Shown here piece after piece: positions 15,949 through 24,165 of a DNA stretch of 26,309 nucleotides. A program made the position numbers and the translations under genes. This DNA is from an uncultured Lachnospiraceae bacterium. Its GTDB lineage: Bacteria > Bacillota > Clostridia > Lachnospirales > Lachnospiraceae. Every line of letters starts with the position of its first letter. The first letter of the stretch is position 1. Where the stretch lies: the NCBI GenBank assembly GCA_910578475.1, contig CAJTRK010000039.1, positions 1 through 26,309 of the forward strand, written 5' to 3'. A model generated the notes under the pieces. It was not told the origin of the DNA. It saw nothing but the letters and a program-made list of their open reading frames with translations, and did not search any database.

Positions 15949-16015
15949 AGGGAATACAGAAAGAGGGCGTTTGGAAAATTTAGAAAATTCCACTGTCAGG
16001 CCGCCGAAAACCGTC

Positions 16016-16045
16016 TTGACAACACCGTTTTCCTGATATTATAAT
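16016..16045 (+). promoter_or_regulatory. Sigma-A promoter for the T-box/ileS unit
   Basis: TTGACA (16016-16021) and TATAAT (16040-16045) are separated by 18 bp. The transcript would begin near 16052, just upstream of T-box stem I. Confidence 0.8.
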
Positions 16046-16051
16046 AAGTCC

Positions 16052-16334
16052 AATATCCATAGGAAAAGGCATTGAAGAAGACAGTACCCGATTTTTCAAA
16101 ATCACAGCGAGCCGGTGACGGTGCAAGACCGGTATGAGTAGGAACTCGGGGAAAATCACTTCCGAGCTTTGGTCCGAACCCCTGCAAGGGCAGTAGAGAC
16201 TGACGGCATTCCGCCGTTATCGGAAACCGTATGAAATTCGTCCTGACGGCCGGGAGCAGTAAGGAGGGACTCGTACGTTGTAACGGGTGGTATAACGAGC
16301 GCAGAGCCTCGTCCTTTTACGGGACGGGGCTTTT
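16052..16334 (+). ncRNA. T-box riboswitch (isoleucine) controlling ileS
   Basis: The leader has T-box order. Stem I contains the conserved distal elements 'AGCGAGCCGG' and 'ACCGGT' (about 16107-16133) and a candidate specifier ATC (Ile) at 16155-16157. The T-box sequence GGGTGGTATAACGAGC lies at 16285-16300, and its TGGT (16288-16291) would pair with the ACCA end of uncharged tRNA-Ile. A terminator follows. Uncharged tRNA binding is expected to favour the antiterminator and raise ileS expression. Stem I was not folded base by base, so the specifier is a strong candidate rather than proven. Confidence 0.88.
16305..16334 (+). terminator. T-box regulatory terminator
   Basis: AGCCTCGTCC (16305-16314) pairs with GGACGGGGCT (16322-16331) through one G-U pair, with a 7-nt loop and a short T-run (16331-16334). 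The 5' arm would also be drawn into the antiterminator with the T-box sequence. Confidence 0.8.
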
Positions 16335-16409
16335 CTGATTTCAGAAATTTGTGCAGCGGCGCAGCTTTTAACAAACAACTATCAAATCAGCAGAAACGGA
16401 GGTTTTGCG

Positions 16410-19400
16410 ATGTATCAGAAAGTTGATACCAGTTTGAATTTTGTGGACAGAGAGAAAGAAGTGGAACTGTTCTGGAAAGAGAATAACATCTTTCAGAAGA
16501 GCATGGATTCTCGGAAGGAAGGGCCGACTTATACCTTTTATGACGGGCCGCCGACCGCGAACGGAAAGCCCCATATCGGACATGTTCTGACCCGCGTTAT
16601 CAAGGATATGATTCCGAGATACCGCACGATGAAAGGGTACATGGTTCCCCGGAAAGCGGGATGGGATACTCACGGGCTTCCGGTGGAGCTGGAAGTGGAA
16701 AAACTGCTTGGACTGGACGGCAAGGAGCAGATAGAAGATTATGGTCTGGACCCTTTTATCGGTAAATGTAAGGAATCTGTCTGGAAATACAAAGGCATGT
16801 GGGAAGATTTTTCGGGGACCGTCGGTTTCTGGGCGGACATGGATGACCCCTATGTGACTTACCATGATGATTTTATCGAGTCAGAGTGGTGGGCGTTAAA
16901 AGAAATCTGGGACAAAGGACTTTTGTATAAAGGATTTAAAATTGTGCCCTACTGTCCGCGCTGCGGAACGCCGCTTTCCTCCCACGAGGTGGCGCAGGGA
17001 TATAAGGCGGTAAAAGAGCGTTCCGCGGTAGTTCGTTTTAAAGTAGTCGGCGAAGACGCGTACTTCCTCGCATGGACTACGACGCCCTGGACGCTTCCTT
17101 CGAACGTCGCATTGTGTGTGAATCCGCAGGAAAGCTATGTAAAAGTGAAAGCGGCGGACGGTTTTGTTTATTACATGGCGGAAGCGCTGCTCGACAAGGT
17201 GCTCGGTAAACTGGCGGAGGAAGAAAAGCCGGCCTGGGAAGTGCTGGAAAGCTATGTGGGAACGGATTTGGAATATAAGGAATATGAGCCATTGTTCGTC
17301 TGTGCCGGAGAAGCGGCAGCAAAACAGCATAAAAAAGCGCATTTTGTAACATGCGATGATTATGTTACGATGACGGACGGTACTGGTATCGTTCATATCG
17401 CGCCGGCTTTCGGTGAAGACGATGCACAGGTAGGACGCAAATACGATTTGCCTTTTGTGCAGTTCGTAAACGGCAAGGGCGAGATGACGGAGGAAACGGC
17501 TTATGCCGGAATGTTCGTCAAGAAGGCGGATCCGGAAATCCTGAAAGACCTGGATAAGGAAGGAAAACTGTTCGACGCGCCGAAGTTCGAACATGATTAT
17601 CCGTTCTGCTGGCGTTGTGACACGCCGCTTATCTACTATGCGCGCGAGTCCTGGTTTATTAAGATGACGGCGGTCAGAGACGATTTGGTACGCAACAATA
17701 AGACGGTACACTGGATTCCGGAATCCATCGGAGAAGGACGGTTCGGCAACTGGCTGGAAAACATTCAGGACTGGGGTATCTCCAGAAACCGGTACTGGGG
17801 CACGCCGTTAAACGTATGGGAGTGCGCGGACTGCGGTCATATGGAATCCATCGGTTCCCGGGAAGAACTTGCGAAGATGAGCGGCAATCCGGCGGCGGCC
17901 ACAGTGGAACTGCACAGACCTTATATCGATGAAATTACGATACCCTGTCCGAAATGCGGTAAAACGATGAAACGTGTGCCGGAGGTGATTGACTGCTGGT
18001 TCGATTCCGGCGCAATGCCGTTTGCACAGCATCATTATCCGTTCGAGAACAAAGAACTGTTCGAGAGCCAGTTCCCGGCACAGTTTATTTCGGAAGCGGT
18101 AGACCAGACAAGGGGATGGTTCTATTCGCTGATGGCGGAATCGACGCTGCTGTTTAATAAAGCGCCGTTTGAGAACGTCATCGTGCTCGGACATGTACAG
18201 GATGAAAACGGACAGAAGATGTCCAAATCAAAAGGAAACGCGGTTGACCCGTTCGACGCGCTGGCAACTTACGGCGCTGACGCGATTCGCTGGTATTTCT
18301 ATATCAATTCGGCGCCCTGGCTTCCGAACCGGTTCCACGGCAAGGCGGTACAGGAAGGACAGCGGAAGTTTTTGGGTACGCTTTGGAATACCTATGCCTT
18401 TTTCGTATTGTATGCGAACATTGATAATTTTGACGCAGGCAAATACACACTGGATTATGAGAAACTTCCGGTCATGGACAAATGGCTTTTGTCGAGGCTG
18501 AATACGGCGGTAAAAGAAGTGGACGATGACCTGAACGAATATAAGATACCGGAGGCGGCCCGCGTTCTGGACAATTTTGTGGATGAAATGAGCAACTGGT
18601 ATGTCAGAAGAAGCAGGGAACGTTTCTGGGCAAAAGGCATGGAGCAGGATAAAATCAATGCCTACATGACTTTGTATACCGCACTCGTAACCATCAGCAA
18701 ATGCGCCGCGCCTATGGTTCCGTTCATGGCGGAGGAAATTTATCTGAATCTGGTAAGGAGCATCGACAAAGAAGCGCCGGAGAGCATTCATTTATGCGAC
18801 TTCCCGACGGCTGATGAAGCGCATATCGATAAAGAACTGGAAGAGGCGATGGACGAAGTTCTGAAAATCGTCGTGATGGGACGTGCGGCGAGAAATGCGG
18901 CCAACATCAAGAACCGTCAGCCGATTGGAACGATGTTTGTCAAGGCGGATAAGGAACTCGGAGTATTTTATCAGGAAATCGTGCGGGATGAGCTGAATGT
19001 GAAAGCAATTCAGTTTACGGATGACGTCCGTGCCTTTACGAGTTACAGCTTCAAGCCGCAGCTTCGTACGGTAGGGCCCAAATACGGCAAGCAGCTCGGC
19101 GGCATTCAGAAATATCTCGGCGGTGTGGACGGCAACCTGGCGATGGATGAGCTGAACGAGAAGGGTATGCTTCAATTTGACGTAAACGGTGTGGGAGTAG
19201 AACTGACCAAAGATGACCTGCTCATCGAGATGGCGCAGAAAGAGGGCTATGTTTCCGAGGCGGATAACAATATGACCGTTGTGCTCGATGCCAATCTGTC
19301 GGAAGAACTGATAGAGGAAGGCTTTGTCTATGAAGTTATCAGTAAAATCCAGACAATGCGGAAAGAGGCGGACTTTGAGGTCATGGACCACATCAGGGTT

Positions 19401-19565
19401 TCTGTCTGTGAGAATCAGAAGATAGCGGCGATTGTGCGGAAGAACGAAGCGGTGATTGCCGGAAAAGTTCTGGCCGAGAGCATTGTGGAAAATGAGAGCC
19501 TTTCCATATCAAAAGAATGGAACGTGAACGGTGAAAAGGTGGTTATCGGTGTAGAGAGGATTTAA
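16410..19565 (+). CDS. ileS: Isoleucyl-tRNA synthetase
   Basis: The 1051-residue class I synthetase charges tRNA-Ile with isoleucine. It has HIGH at 55-58 (GKPHIGHV) and KMSKS at 603-607 (GQKMSKSKGN). Between them lie the CP1 editing domain (TTPWTLPSN, 'GTGIVHIAPAFGEDD') and 'AGWDTHGLPVE' following the first motif. The C-terminal anticodon-binding region follows. The length and wording fit the longer, eukaryote-like clade (often called IleS2) rather than the roughly 930-residue classical bacterial form. Members of that clade are frequently less sensitive to mupirocin, but the canonical HIGH here argues against assuming strong resistance. GGAGG lies just upstream of the ATG. Expression is under the T-box leader. 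A secreted-protein gene follows after 15 nt. Confidence 0.97.
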   Translation: MYQKVDTSLNFVDREKEVELFWKENNIFQKSMDSRKEGPTYTFYDGPPTANGKPHIGHVLTRVIKDMIPRYRTMKGYMVPRKAGWDTHGLPVELEVEKLLGLDGKEQIEDYGLDPFIGKCKESVWKYKGMWEDFSGTVGFWADMDDPYVTYHDDFIESEWWALKEIWDKGLLYKGFKIVPYCPRCGTPLSSHEVAQGYKAVKERSAVVRFKVVGEDAYFLAWTTTPWTLPSNVALCVNPQESYVKVKAADGFVYYMAEALLDKVLGKLAEEEKPAWEVLESYVGTDLEYKEYEPLFVCAGEAAAKQHKKAHFVTCDDYVTMTDGTGIVHIAPAFGEDDAQVGRKYDLPFVQFVNGKGEMTEETAYAGMFVKKADPEILKDLDKEGKLFDAPKFEHDYPFCWRCDTPLIYYARESWFIKMTAVRDDLVRNNKTVHWIPESIGEGRFGNWLENIQDWGISRNRYWGTPLNVWECADCGHMESIGSREELAKMSGNPAAATVELHRPYIDEITIPCPKCGKTMKRVPEVIDCWFDSGAMPFAQHHYPFENKELFESQFPAQFISEAVDQTRGWFYSLMAESTLLFNKAPFENVIVLGHVQDENGQKMSKSKGNAVDPFDALATYGADAIRWYFYINSAPWLPNRFHGKAVQEGQRKFLGTLWNTYAFFVLYANIDNFDAGKYTLDYEKLPVMDKWLLSRLNTAVKEVDDDLNEYKIPEAARVLDNFVDEMSNWYVRRSRERFWAKGMEQDKINAYMTLYTALVTISKCAAPMVPFMAEEIYLNLVRSIDKEAPESIHLCDFPTADEAHIDKELEEAMDEVLKIVVMGRAARNAANIKNRQPIGTMFVKADKELGVFYQEIVRDELNVKAIQFTDDVRAFTSYSFKPQLRTVGPKYGKQLGGIQKYLGGVDGNLAMDELNEKGMLQFDVNGVGVELTKDDLLIEMAQKEGYVSEADNNMTVVLDANLSEELIEEGFVYEVISKIQTMRKEADFEVMDHIRVSVCENQKIAAIVRKNEAVIAGKVLAESIVENESLSISKEWNVNGEKVVIGVERI

Positions 19566-19580
19566 AAAGGAGCGGAGCAT

Positions 19581-20969
19581 ATGGGAAACAGTGGGTATGC
19601 CATCAGTATGATACTGTCTTTTCTGCTGCTCGCGGCCGATGGGCAGCGAAACGATATACAGACGGAAGAGGTCGTTTCGGCGGAAGAGGTTGTTTTGGAA
19701 GAATTAGATTATGGGGTATTCCCGCTGTCCTGTGATGTGTCTGACCTTCCGCCGATGAAAAACGAGATGTATGTGCCCTGGGACGGAAAAATTTATTTCA
19801 GGCAGTATTCGGATGAGGATGTGGAATCCGGGAGCCTGTGGGCGGATTTTGGGTTTGTATCGGACCGTGAAAAGAAACTGATGTGCATAAACCCCGATGG
19901 AAGTATCGAGCAGGCGGGGACGGATGAAGGATTCGGCCCGATGTTTATTGTGGAGGGAAGAATCTATTCTCAGGGCTTTTCGGCGGAAAACGAATATCAG
20001 GTATATTCCTGTGCGTTAGACGGAAGCGGCCGGATAGAATACCGGACCAGCCAGGTGCTTGACGTGAAGAACGGAAGGGTCATCTGCGGAACGGACAGCA
20101 GGGGACTTTCCTGTATTGATACGCGGACCGGTCAGGAACAGTTTTTCGTAAATACCTATGCAAGATATCTGGGGGCGGATGATGAACTGATTTTTTTCTA
20201 CGGATATCAGGTGAATGAGGAGACGGGAACGGACGAGCTGACGCTGTATTCCTCAGATTATGCGGGAAATGTTTCGATGCTTCGGATGTTCACTCGGGAG
20301 GAATACATGGAACTGCTCGGGGATGCGTATGTTTACCAGGATGCGATGACCATTGAAGATTTTAAGATTGCGGACGATATGCTCTATTTTTCAGCCGGTT
20401 CCAGTAACGGAACCGCGCATATGTATTCGGGAGGCCCGATTTACAGTATGGAGAGGGACGGAAGCGAAGCCCGAGTGGAGGCGGTTTCTTACGAACCGTA
20501 CTTTTATCTGTACGACGACGGAGAAAATCGGGTTATTTATTATGGCGGACATAATAATGAGGATTATGGGGAGACCGTGGATGGGAAAAGTATGCGCAGG
20601 ATTACGCTGCAGGGAGAGGCGCCTTCAAATGTTCTTCCGTGGCCTTCTTATGCAGCCTATGATGAGCCTTGTATACAGGGCGCGGCGGATGCCGTACTGT
20701 TTTATCCGGATAAATCGGGAATCTGTTATGTGCTCCTGTCGCCGGAAGAGAGCAGAGCGCTTTCCGTCGATACGCATGTTGACGGCAATTGGATGCAGAG
20801 CATCCATGATATTGAATATGCGGAAGGAAGATTGTTTTTTTCCGTCACAGATTTAACGTACAATTCGCGGAAAAGCATCGGCTGGCGGGATTATTATGAC
20901 CGCGGCAGAAACATATGCTATTGCAAAGACCTGAGAAGCGGAGAAATCCGCCCGCTTTATGAGTATTGA
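19581..20969 (+). CDS. Secreted beta-propeller-like protein, paralogue of the 7510-9228 lipoprotein
   Basis: The 462-residue protein has a hydrophobic N-terminal signal segment (residues about 7-19), then repeated strand motifs such as 'WDGKIYFRQY', 'DMLYFSAGSSNG' and 'GGPIYSMERDGSEA', ending in SIGWRDYYDRG...PLYEY. It is homologous to the lipoprotein at 7510-9228. The lipobox Cys of that protein (TACGEQ) aligns with AADGQ here, so lipid anchoring should be lost; the protein may be released or held by an uncleaved signal. It also lacks most of the long acidic linker. AAGGAG (19567-19572) gives a well-placed start. It lies 15 nt after ileS with no terminator between, so it should share T-box control. 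Function unknown. Confidence 0.75.
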   Translation: MGNSGYAISMILSFLLLAADGQRNDIQTEEVVSAEEVVLEELDYGVFPLSCDVSDLPPMKNEMYVPWDGKIYFRQYSDEDVESGSLWADFGFVSDREKKLMCINPDGSIEQAGTDEGFGPMFIVEGRIYSQGFSAENEYQVYSCALDGSGRIEYRTSQVLDVKNGRVICGTDSRGLSCIDTRTGQEQFFVNTYARYLGADDELIFFYGYQVNEETGTDELTLYSSDYAGNVSMLRMFTREEYMELLGDAYVYQDAMTIEDFKIADDMLYFSAGSSNGTAHMYSGGPIYSMERDGSEARVEAVSYEPYFYLYDDGENRVIYYGGHNNEDYGETVDGKSMRRITLQGEAPSNVLPWPSYAAYDEPCIQGAADAVLFYPDKSGICYVLLSPEESRALSVDTHVDGNWMQSIHDIEYAEGRLFFSVTDLTYNSRKSIGWRDYYDRGRNICYCKDLRSGEIRPLYEY

Positions 20970-21023
20970 CAGGGATGATGGTAAAAAAAGCGATATCCGA
21001 CGATAATTTGAGAAGATTAATAG

Positions 21024-21052
21024 TAGTCAAAAATGGAAATTCGTACTATAAT
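21024..21052 (+). promoter_or_regulatory. Promoter for glgP and its repeat-rich leader
   Basis: A perfect -10 TATAAT (21047-21052) lies 17 bp after TAGTCA (21024-21029, four of six matches to the -35 consensus). Transcription would begin near 21059, inside or next to the first large hairpin of the leader. Confidence 0.6.
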
Positions 21053-21053
21053 A

Positions 21054-21086
21054 AGCTCAGCGGAGGAAAAGCATCTCCGCTGAGCT
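21054..21086 (+). promoter_or_regulatory. Large hairpin at the start of the glgP leader
   Basis: AGCTCAGCGGAG (21054-21065) pairs perfectly with CTCCGCTGAGCT (21075-21086) around a 9-nt loop (GAAAAGCAT). It starts 2 bp after the -10 box, so depending on the exact start site it acts as DNA palindrome or 5'-end RNA stem. It is a divergent version of the second hairpin in the downstream 70-bp repeats, which share a GGAAAAGC loop sequence. Confidence 0.6.
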
Positions 21087-21310
21087 GAAAGTTGCTTACA
21101 GCAACTTCCTGAGGAGAAGAAGCAGCAGAATAGCGGAAAAGCGTTGCTGCTGAGCTGAAAGTTGCTTACAGCAACTTCTTGAGGAGAAGAAGCAGCAGAA
21201 TAGCGGAAAAGCGTTGCTGCTGAGCTGAAAGTTGCTTGCAGCAACTTCCAAGAAGAATAAGCGGCGGTATGGCGGAAAAGCGAAAAAGTATTGTTGCCGC
21301 GCTGAAAGTA
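21081..21310 (+). repeat. 70-bp tandem repeats in the glgP 5' leader
   Basis: Two units (21081-21150 and 21151-21220) differ at a single base, and a third, diverged and longer unit follows (from 21221). Each unit has hairpin A, AAGTTGCT with AGCAACTT (arms 21089-21096/21100-21107, repeated at +70 and +140), and hairpin B, GCAGCA with TGCTGC (21122-21127/21145-21150 and +70). In unit 3 hairpin B becomes GCGGCG/TGCCGC (21261-21266/21295-21300): one A-T pair changes to G-C and one to G-U, so pairing is kept. Units 1 and 2 carry a purine-rich GAGGAG that mimics a ribosome site without a start codon. The period is not a multiple of three, so the repeat is not coding. Confidence 0.75.
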
Positions 21311-21334
21311 GTGTGATTTGAAGGAGGCAGATAA

Positions 21335-23812
21335 ATGCAAAAGAAAGCGATGAAGTTCGATACGGAGATGTTTAAGAGAAGCGTGCTTTACAATGTAAAG
21401 ACACTTTACCGGAAAACATTGGAGGAGGCGACGGACCAGCAGGTCTTTCAGGCGGTTTCCTATGCGGTAAAGGATGCGATTGTGGACCAGTGGCTGGCAA
21501 GCCAGAAGGAATATGATAAGCAGGACCCTAAGATGGTTTATTATCTGTCGATGGAATTTTTGATGGGACGTGCTCTCGGCAACAATATGATTAACCTCGG
21601 AGCATATAAAGTTTTTAAAGATGCACTGGAAGAACTGGGCATTGACATCAATGTAATAGAGGACCAGGAACCGGATGCCGCGCTCGGAAACGGCGGTCTC
21701 GGCAGACTGGCGGCATGTTTCCTCGACTCTCTGGCGACGCTCGGATATGCGGCGTACGGCTGCGGCATTCGTTATCGTTACGGCATGTTCAAACAGGAAA
21801 TCAGGGACGGTTACCAAATTGAAGCGCCGGATGACTGGTTAAAGGACGGCAATCCGTTCGAGCTGCGCAGACCGGAATATACGAAAGAAGTAAAATTCGG
21901 CGGCTATGTGAATGTTTATGTGGATGAGAACGGCAGAAGCAATTTCAGACAGGAAGGATATCAGTCTGTCAGGGCGATTCCTTATGATATTCCGGTCGTT
22001 GGTTACGGCAACGGCATTGTCAATACACTTCGTATCTGGGATGCGGAGCCGGTGGAATGTTTCCATCTGGATTCTTTTGACAAAGGCGATTACCACAAAG
22101 CGGTGGAGCAGGAGAATCTTGCAAGAAATATCGTGGAAGTTCTTTATCCGAACGATAATCATTACGCAGGCAAAGAACTGCGCTTAAAACAGCAGTATTT
22201 CTTTATTTCCGCGTCCGTGCAGGAAGCTGTTGAAAAATATATGCGGAAACATGACGATATTCGAAAATTCCATGAGAAAGTAACGTTCCAGCTGAACGAT
22301 ACGCACCCTACGGTAGCGATTGCGGAACTGATGCGTATTCTGATGGACGATTATTATCTGACATGGGAAGAAGCATGGGAAGTTACCACGAAGACCTGTG
22401 CTTATACGAATCATACGATTATGGCAGAAGCGCTCGAAAAATGGCCGATTGAGCTGTTCTCAAGACTGCTTCCGCGTGTATATCAGATTGTGGAAGAGAT
22501 TAACCGCAGATTTGTGGCGCGCATTGAGCAGATGTATCCGGGCAATCAGGAAAAAGTGCGTAAGATGGCGATTATCTATGACGGTCAGGTGAAGATGGCG
22601 CATCTCGCTATCGCAGCCGGTTACTCCGTAAACGGCGTTGCGAGATTACATACGGAAATCTTAAAGAATCAGGAGCTGAAAGACTTCTATGAAATGATGC
22701 CGGAGAAATTCAACAATAAGACAAACGGCATTACCCAGAGAAGATTCCTTTTGCATGGCAACCCGCTCCTTGCGGACTGGGTAACGGCGCATGTCGGCGA
22801 TGACTGGATTACCGACCTTCCGCAGATTAACCGACTGAAAATCTACGCGGATGACGAAAAAGCACAGCAGGAGTTCATGAATATCAAATATCAGAACAAA
22901 GTGCGTCTGGCGAAATACATTCTGGAGCATAACGGCGTGAAGGTAGACCCGCGCTCTATTTTCGATGTACAGGTTAAGAGACTGCATGAGTATAAACGGC
23001 AGCTGCTGAATATTCTGCATGTGATGTATCTGTACAATGAGTTGAAAGAACATCCGGATATGAATTTCTATCCAAGAACCTTCATTTTCGGCGCGAAGGC
23101 GGCTGCGGGCTATCGGAATGCGAAACTGACGATAAAACTGATTAATGCGGTAGCGGACGTTATCAATAACGATGCGGGCATTAACGGTAAGATTAAAGTC
23201 GTATTTATTGAAAATTATCGTGTTTCCAATGCGGAAATGATTTTTGCGGCGGCAGATGTATCGGAACAGATTTCGACTGCGAGCAAAGAAGCTTCCGGCA
23301 CGGGTAACATGAAGTTCATGCTGAACGGTGCGCTCACGATTGGTACGATGGACGGCGCGAACGTGGAAATCGTGGAAGAGGTTGGAGAAGAGAACGCATT
23401 CATTTTCGGCCTGAGCTCCGATGAAGTCATTCGTTATGAGAATTACGGCGGATACAGCCCGATGGATATTTTCAATAACGACCCGGATATCAGAAAAGTT
23501 TTGATGCAGCTGATTAACGGAACGTATTCCCGGAATGACACGGAACTGTTCAGAACATTATATAACTCACTGTTAAATACACAGAGCACCTCGAAAGCGG
23601 ACACCTATTTTATCCTGAAAGATTTCAAACCGTATGCGGAAGCACAGCGAAAAGTAGAAGCGGCATACCGGGATGAAAAAGGATGGGCGAGAAGCGCTAT
23701 TTTAAATGTAGCGTGCTCCGGCAAGTTCACTTCCGACAGAACCATTCAGGAATATGTCGATGATATCTGGAAACTGGATAAGGTTGTCATTCCAGAGAAG
23801 ACAACGAAGTAG
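21335..23812 (+). CDS. glgP: Glycogen/starch/alpha-glucan phosphorylase
   Basis: The 825-residue GT35 enzyme releases glucose-1-phosphate from alpha-1,4-glucans using phosphate and pyridoxal phosphate. Seen here: 'YYLSMEFLMGRALGNNMINLG', 'ALGNGGLGRLAACFLDSLATL', 'QLNDTHPTVAIAELMRIL', 'FDVQVKRLHEYKRQLLNILH', and the cofactor site EASGTGNMKFMLNGALTIGT with Lys660 as the Schiff-base lysine. The length is normal for the family. AAGGAGG (21321-21327) precedes the ATG by seven bases. No other glycogen gene is adjacent, so it is a single-gene unit with promoter, repeat-built leader and terminator. The leader suggests post-transcriptional control, but the signal is unknown. Confidence 0.97.
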   Translation: MQKKAMKFDTEMFKRSVLYNVKTLYRKTLEEATDQQVFQAVSYAVKDAIVDQWLASQKEYDKQDPKMVYYLSMEFLMGRALGNNMINLGAYKVFKDALEELGIDINVIEDQEPDAALGNGGLGRLAACFLDSLATLGYAAYGCGIRYRYGMFKQEIRDGYQIEAPDDWLKDGNPFELRRPEYTKEVKFGGYVNVYVDENGRSNFRQEGYQSVRAIPYDIPVVGYGNGIVNTLRIWDAEPVECFHLDSFDKGDYHKAVEQENLARNIVEVLYPNDNHYAGKELRLKQQYFFISASVQEAVEKYMRKHDDIRKFHEKVTFQLNDTHPTVAIAELMRILMDDYYLTWEEAWEVTTKTCAYTNHTIMAEALEKWPIELFSRLLPRVYQIVEEINRRFVARIEQMYPGNQEKVRKMAIIYDGQVKMAHLAIAAGYSVNGVARLHTEILKNQELKDFYEMMPEKFNNKTNGITQRRFLLHGNPLLADWVTAHVGDDWITDLPQINRLKIYADDEKAQQEFMNIKYQNKVRLAKYILEHNGVKVDPRSIFDVQVKRLHEYKRQLLNILHVMYLYNELKEHPDMNFYPRTFIFGAKAAAGYRNAKLTIKLINAVADVINNDAGINGKIKVVFIENYRVSNAEMIFAAADVSEQISTASKEASGTGNMKFMLNGALTIGTMDGANVEIVEEVGEENAFIFGLSSDEVIRYENYGGYSPMDIFNNDPDIRKVLMQLINGTYSRNDTELFRTLYNSLLNTQSTSKADTYFILKDFKPYAEAQRKVEAAYRDEKGWARSAILNVACSGKFTSDRTIQEYVDDIWKLDKVVIPEKTTK

Positions 23813-23857
23813 ACGGTAGGGAAACCGAAGTCTGATATAACGGAATCATGAAACGAT

Positions 23858-23887
23858 AAAAGAGACTGTTTGTACAGTCTCTTTTTG
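23858..23887 (+). terminator. Rho-independent terminator of glgP
   Basis: AAAAGAGACTGT (23858-23869) pairs perfectly with ACAGTCTCTTTT (23874-23885) around TTGT, continuing into T residues. It is a strong terminator, likely working in both directions. Confidence 0.9.
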
Positions 23888-23928
23888 TATGCTCAAAAAA
23901 TGCCTGTATTTTGGCCATTTTACAATAA

Positions 23929-23948
23929 TGCGCAACTAAAGTTGCACA
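23929..23948. promoter_or_regulatory. Inverted repeat upstream of the sugar permease remnant (copy 1)
   Basis: TGCGCAACT-AA-AGTTGCACA forms 9-bp arms with one mismatch. A related, less symmetrical site (TGCGCAAC-CCGGA-GTTG, 24095-24111) lies 166 bp downstream. The pair flanks the AT-rich promoter region and could be operators of a lost regulator. Confidence 0.3.
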
Positions 23949-23996
23949 AAAAAGCGTCAAAATTGTTTATACTTCACAACAGATTTTGGCGTTTTT
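23949..23996 (+). terminator. Second, imperfect terminator-like hairpin
   Basis: AAAAAGCGTCAAAAT...GTT (23949-23967) pairs with AAC...ATTTTGGCGTTTTT (23978-23996), with one G-U pair and two bulges, ending in a T-run. It may back up the glgP terminator or act in a leader. The remainder up to 24165 is AT-rich. TATAAT at 24035-24040 is a possible -10 without a clear -35. Confidence 0.35.
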
Positions 23997-24165
23997 CTAA
24001 GCGACGGTCAATAGTTTTTGTGCACTATTTTATTTATAATTAATTTATAAAAATTTTATTTATAACTATTAACAAAAAATAAGAATCAGGGAAGTGCGCA
24101 ACCCGGAGTTGTTCAAATCGGGAAAGGACAAACAGTTGTTGTGATTCAGGAAGGGAGACGGATTT

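Noticed and set aside
15996..16187. A 63-codon minus-strand frame over the T-box leader
   Set aside because: It lies antisense to a structured T-box RNA and shows no ribosome site or family pattern.
21081..21310. CRISPR array
   Set aside because: The repeats are directly contiguous 70-bp modules with no unique spacers and no cas genes nearby.
21017..21817. A minus-strand open frame running through the 70-bp repeats into glgP
   Set aside because: The repeat period is not a multiple of three, the product is low-complexity, and it overlaps the conserved glgP start.
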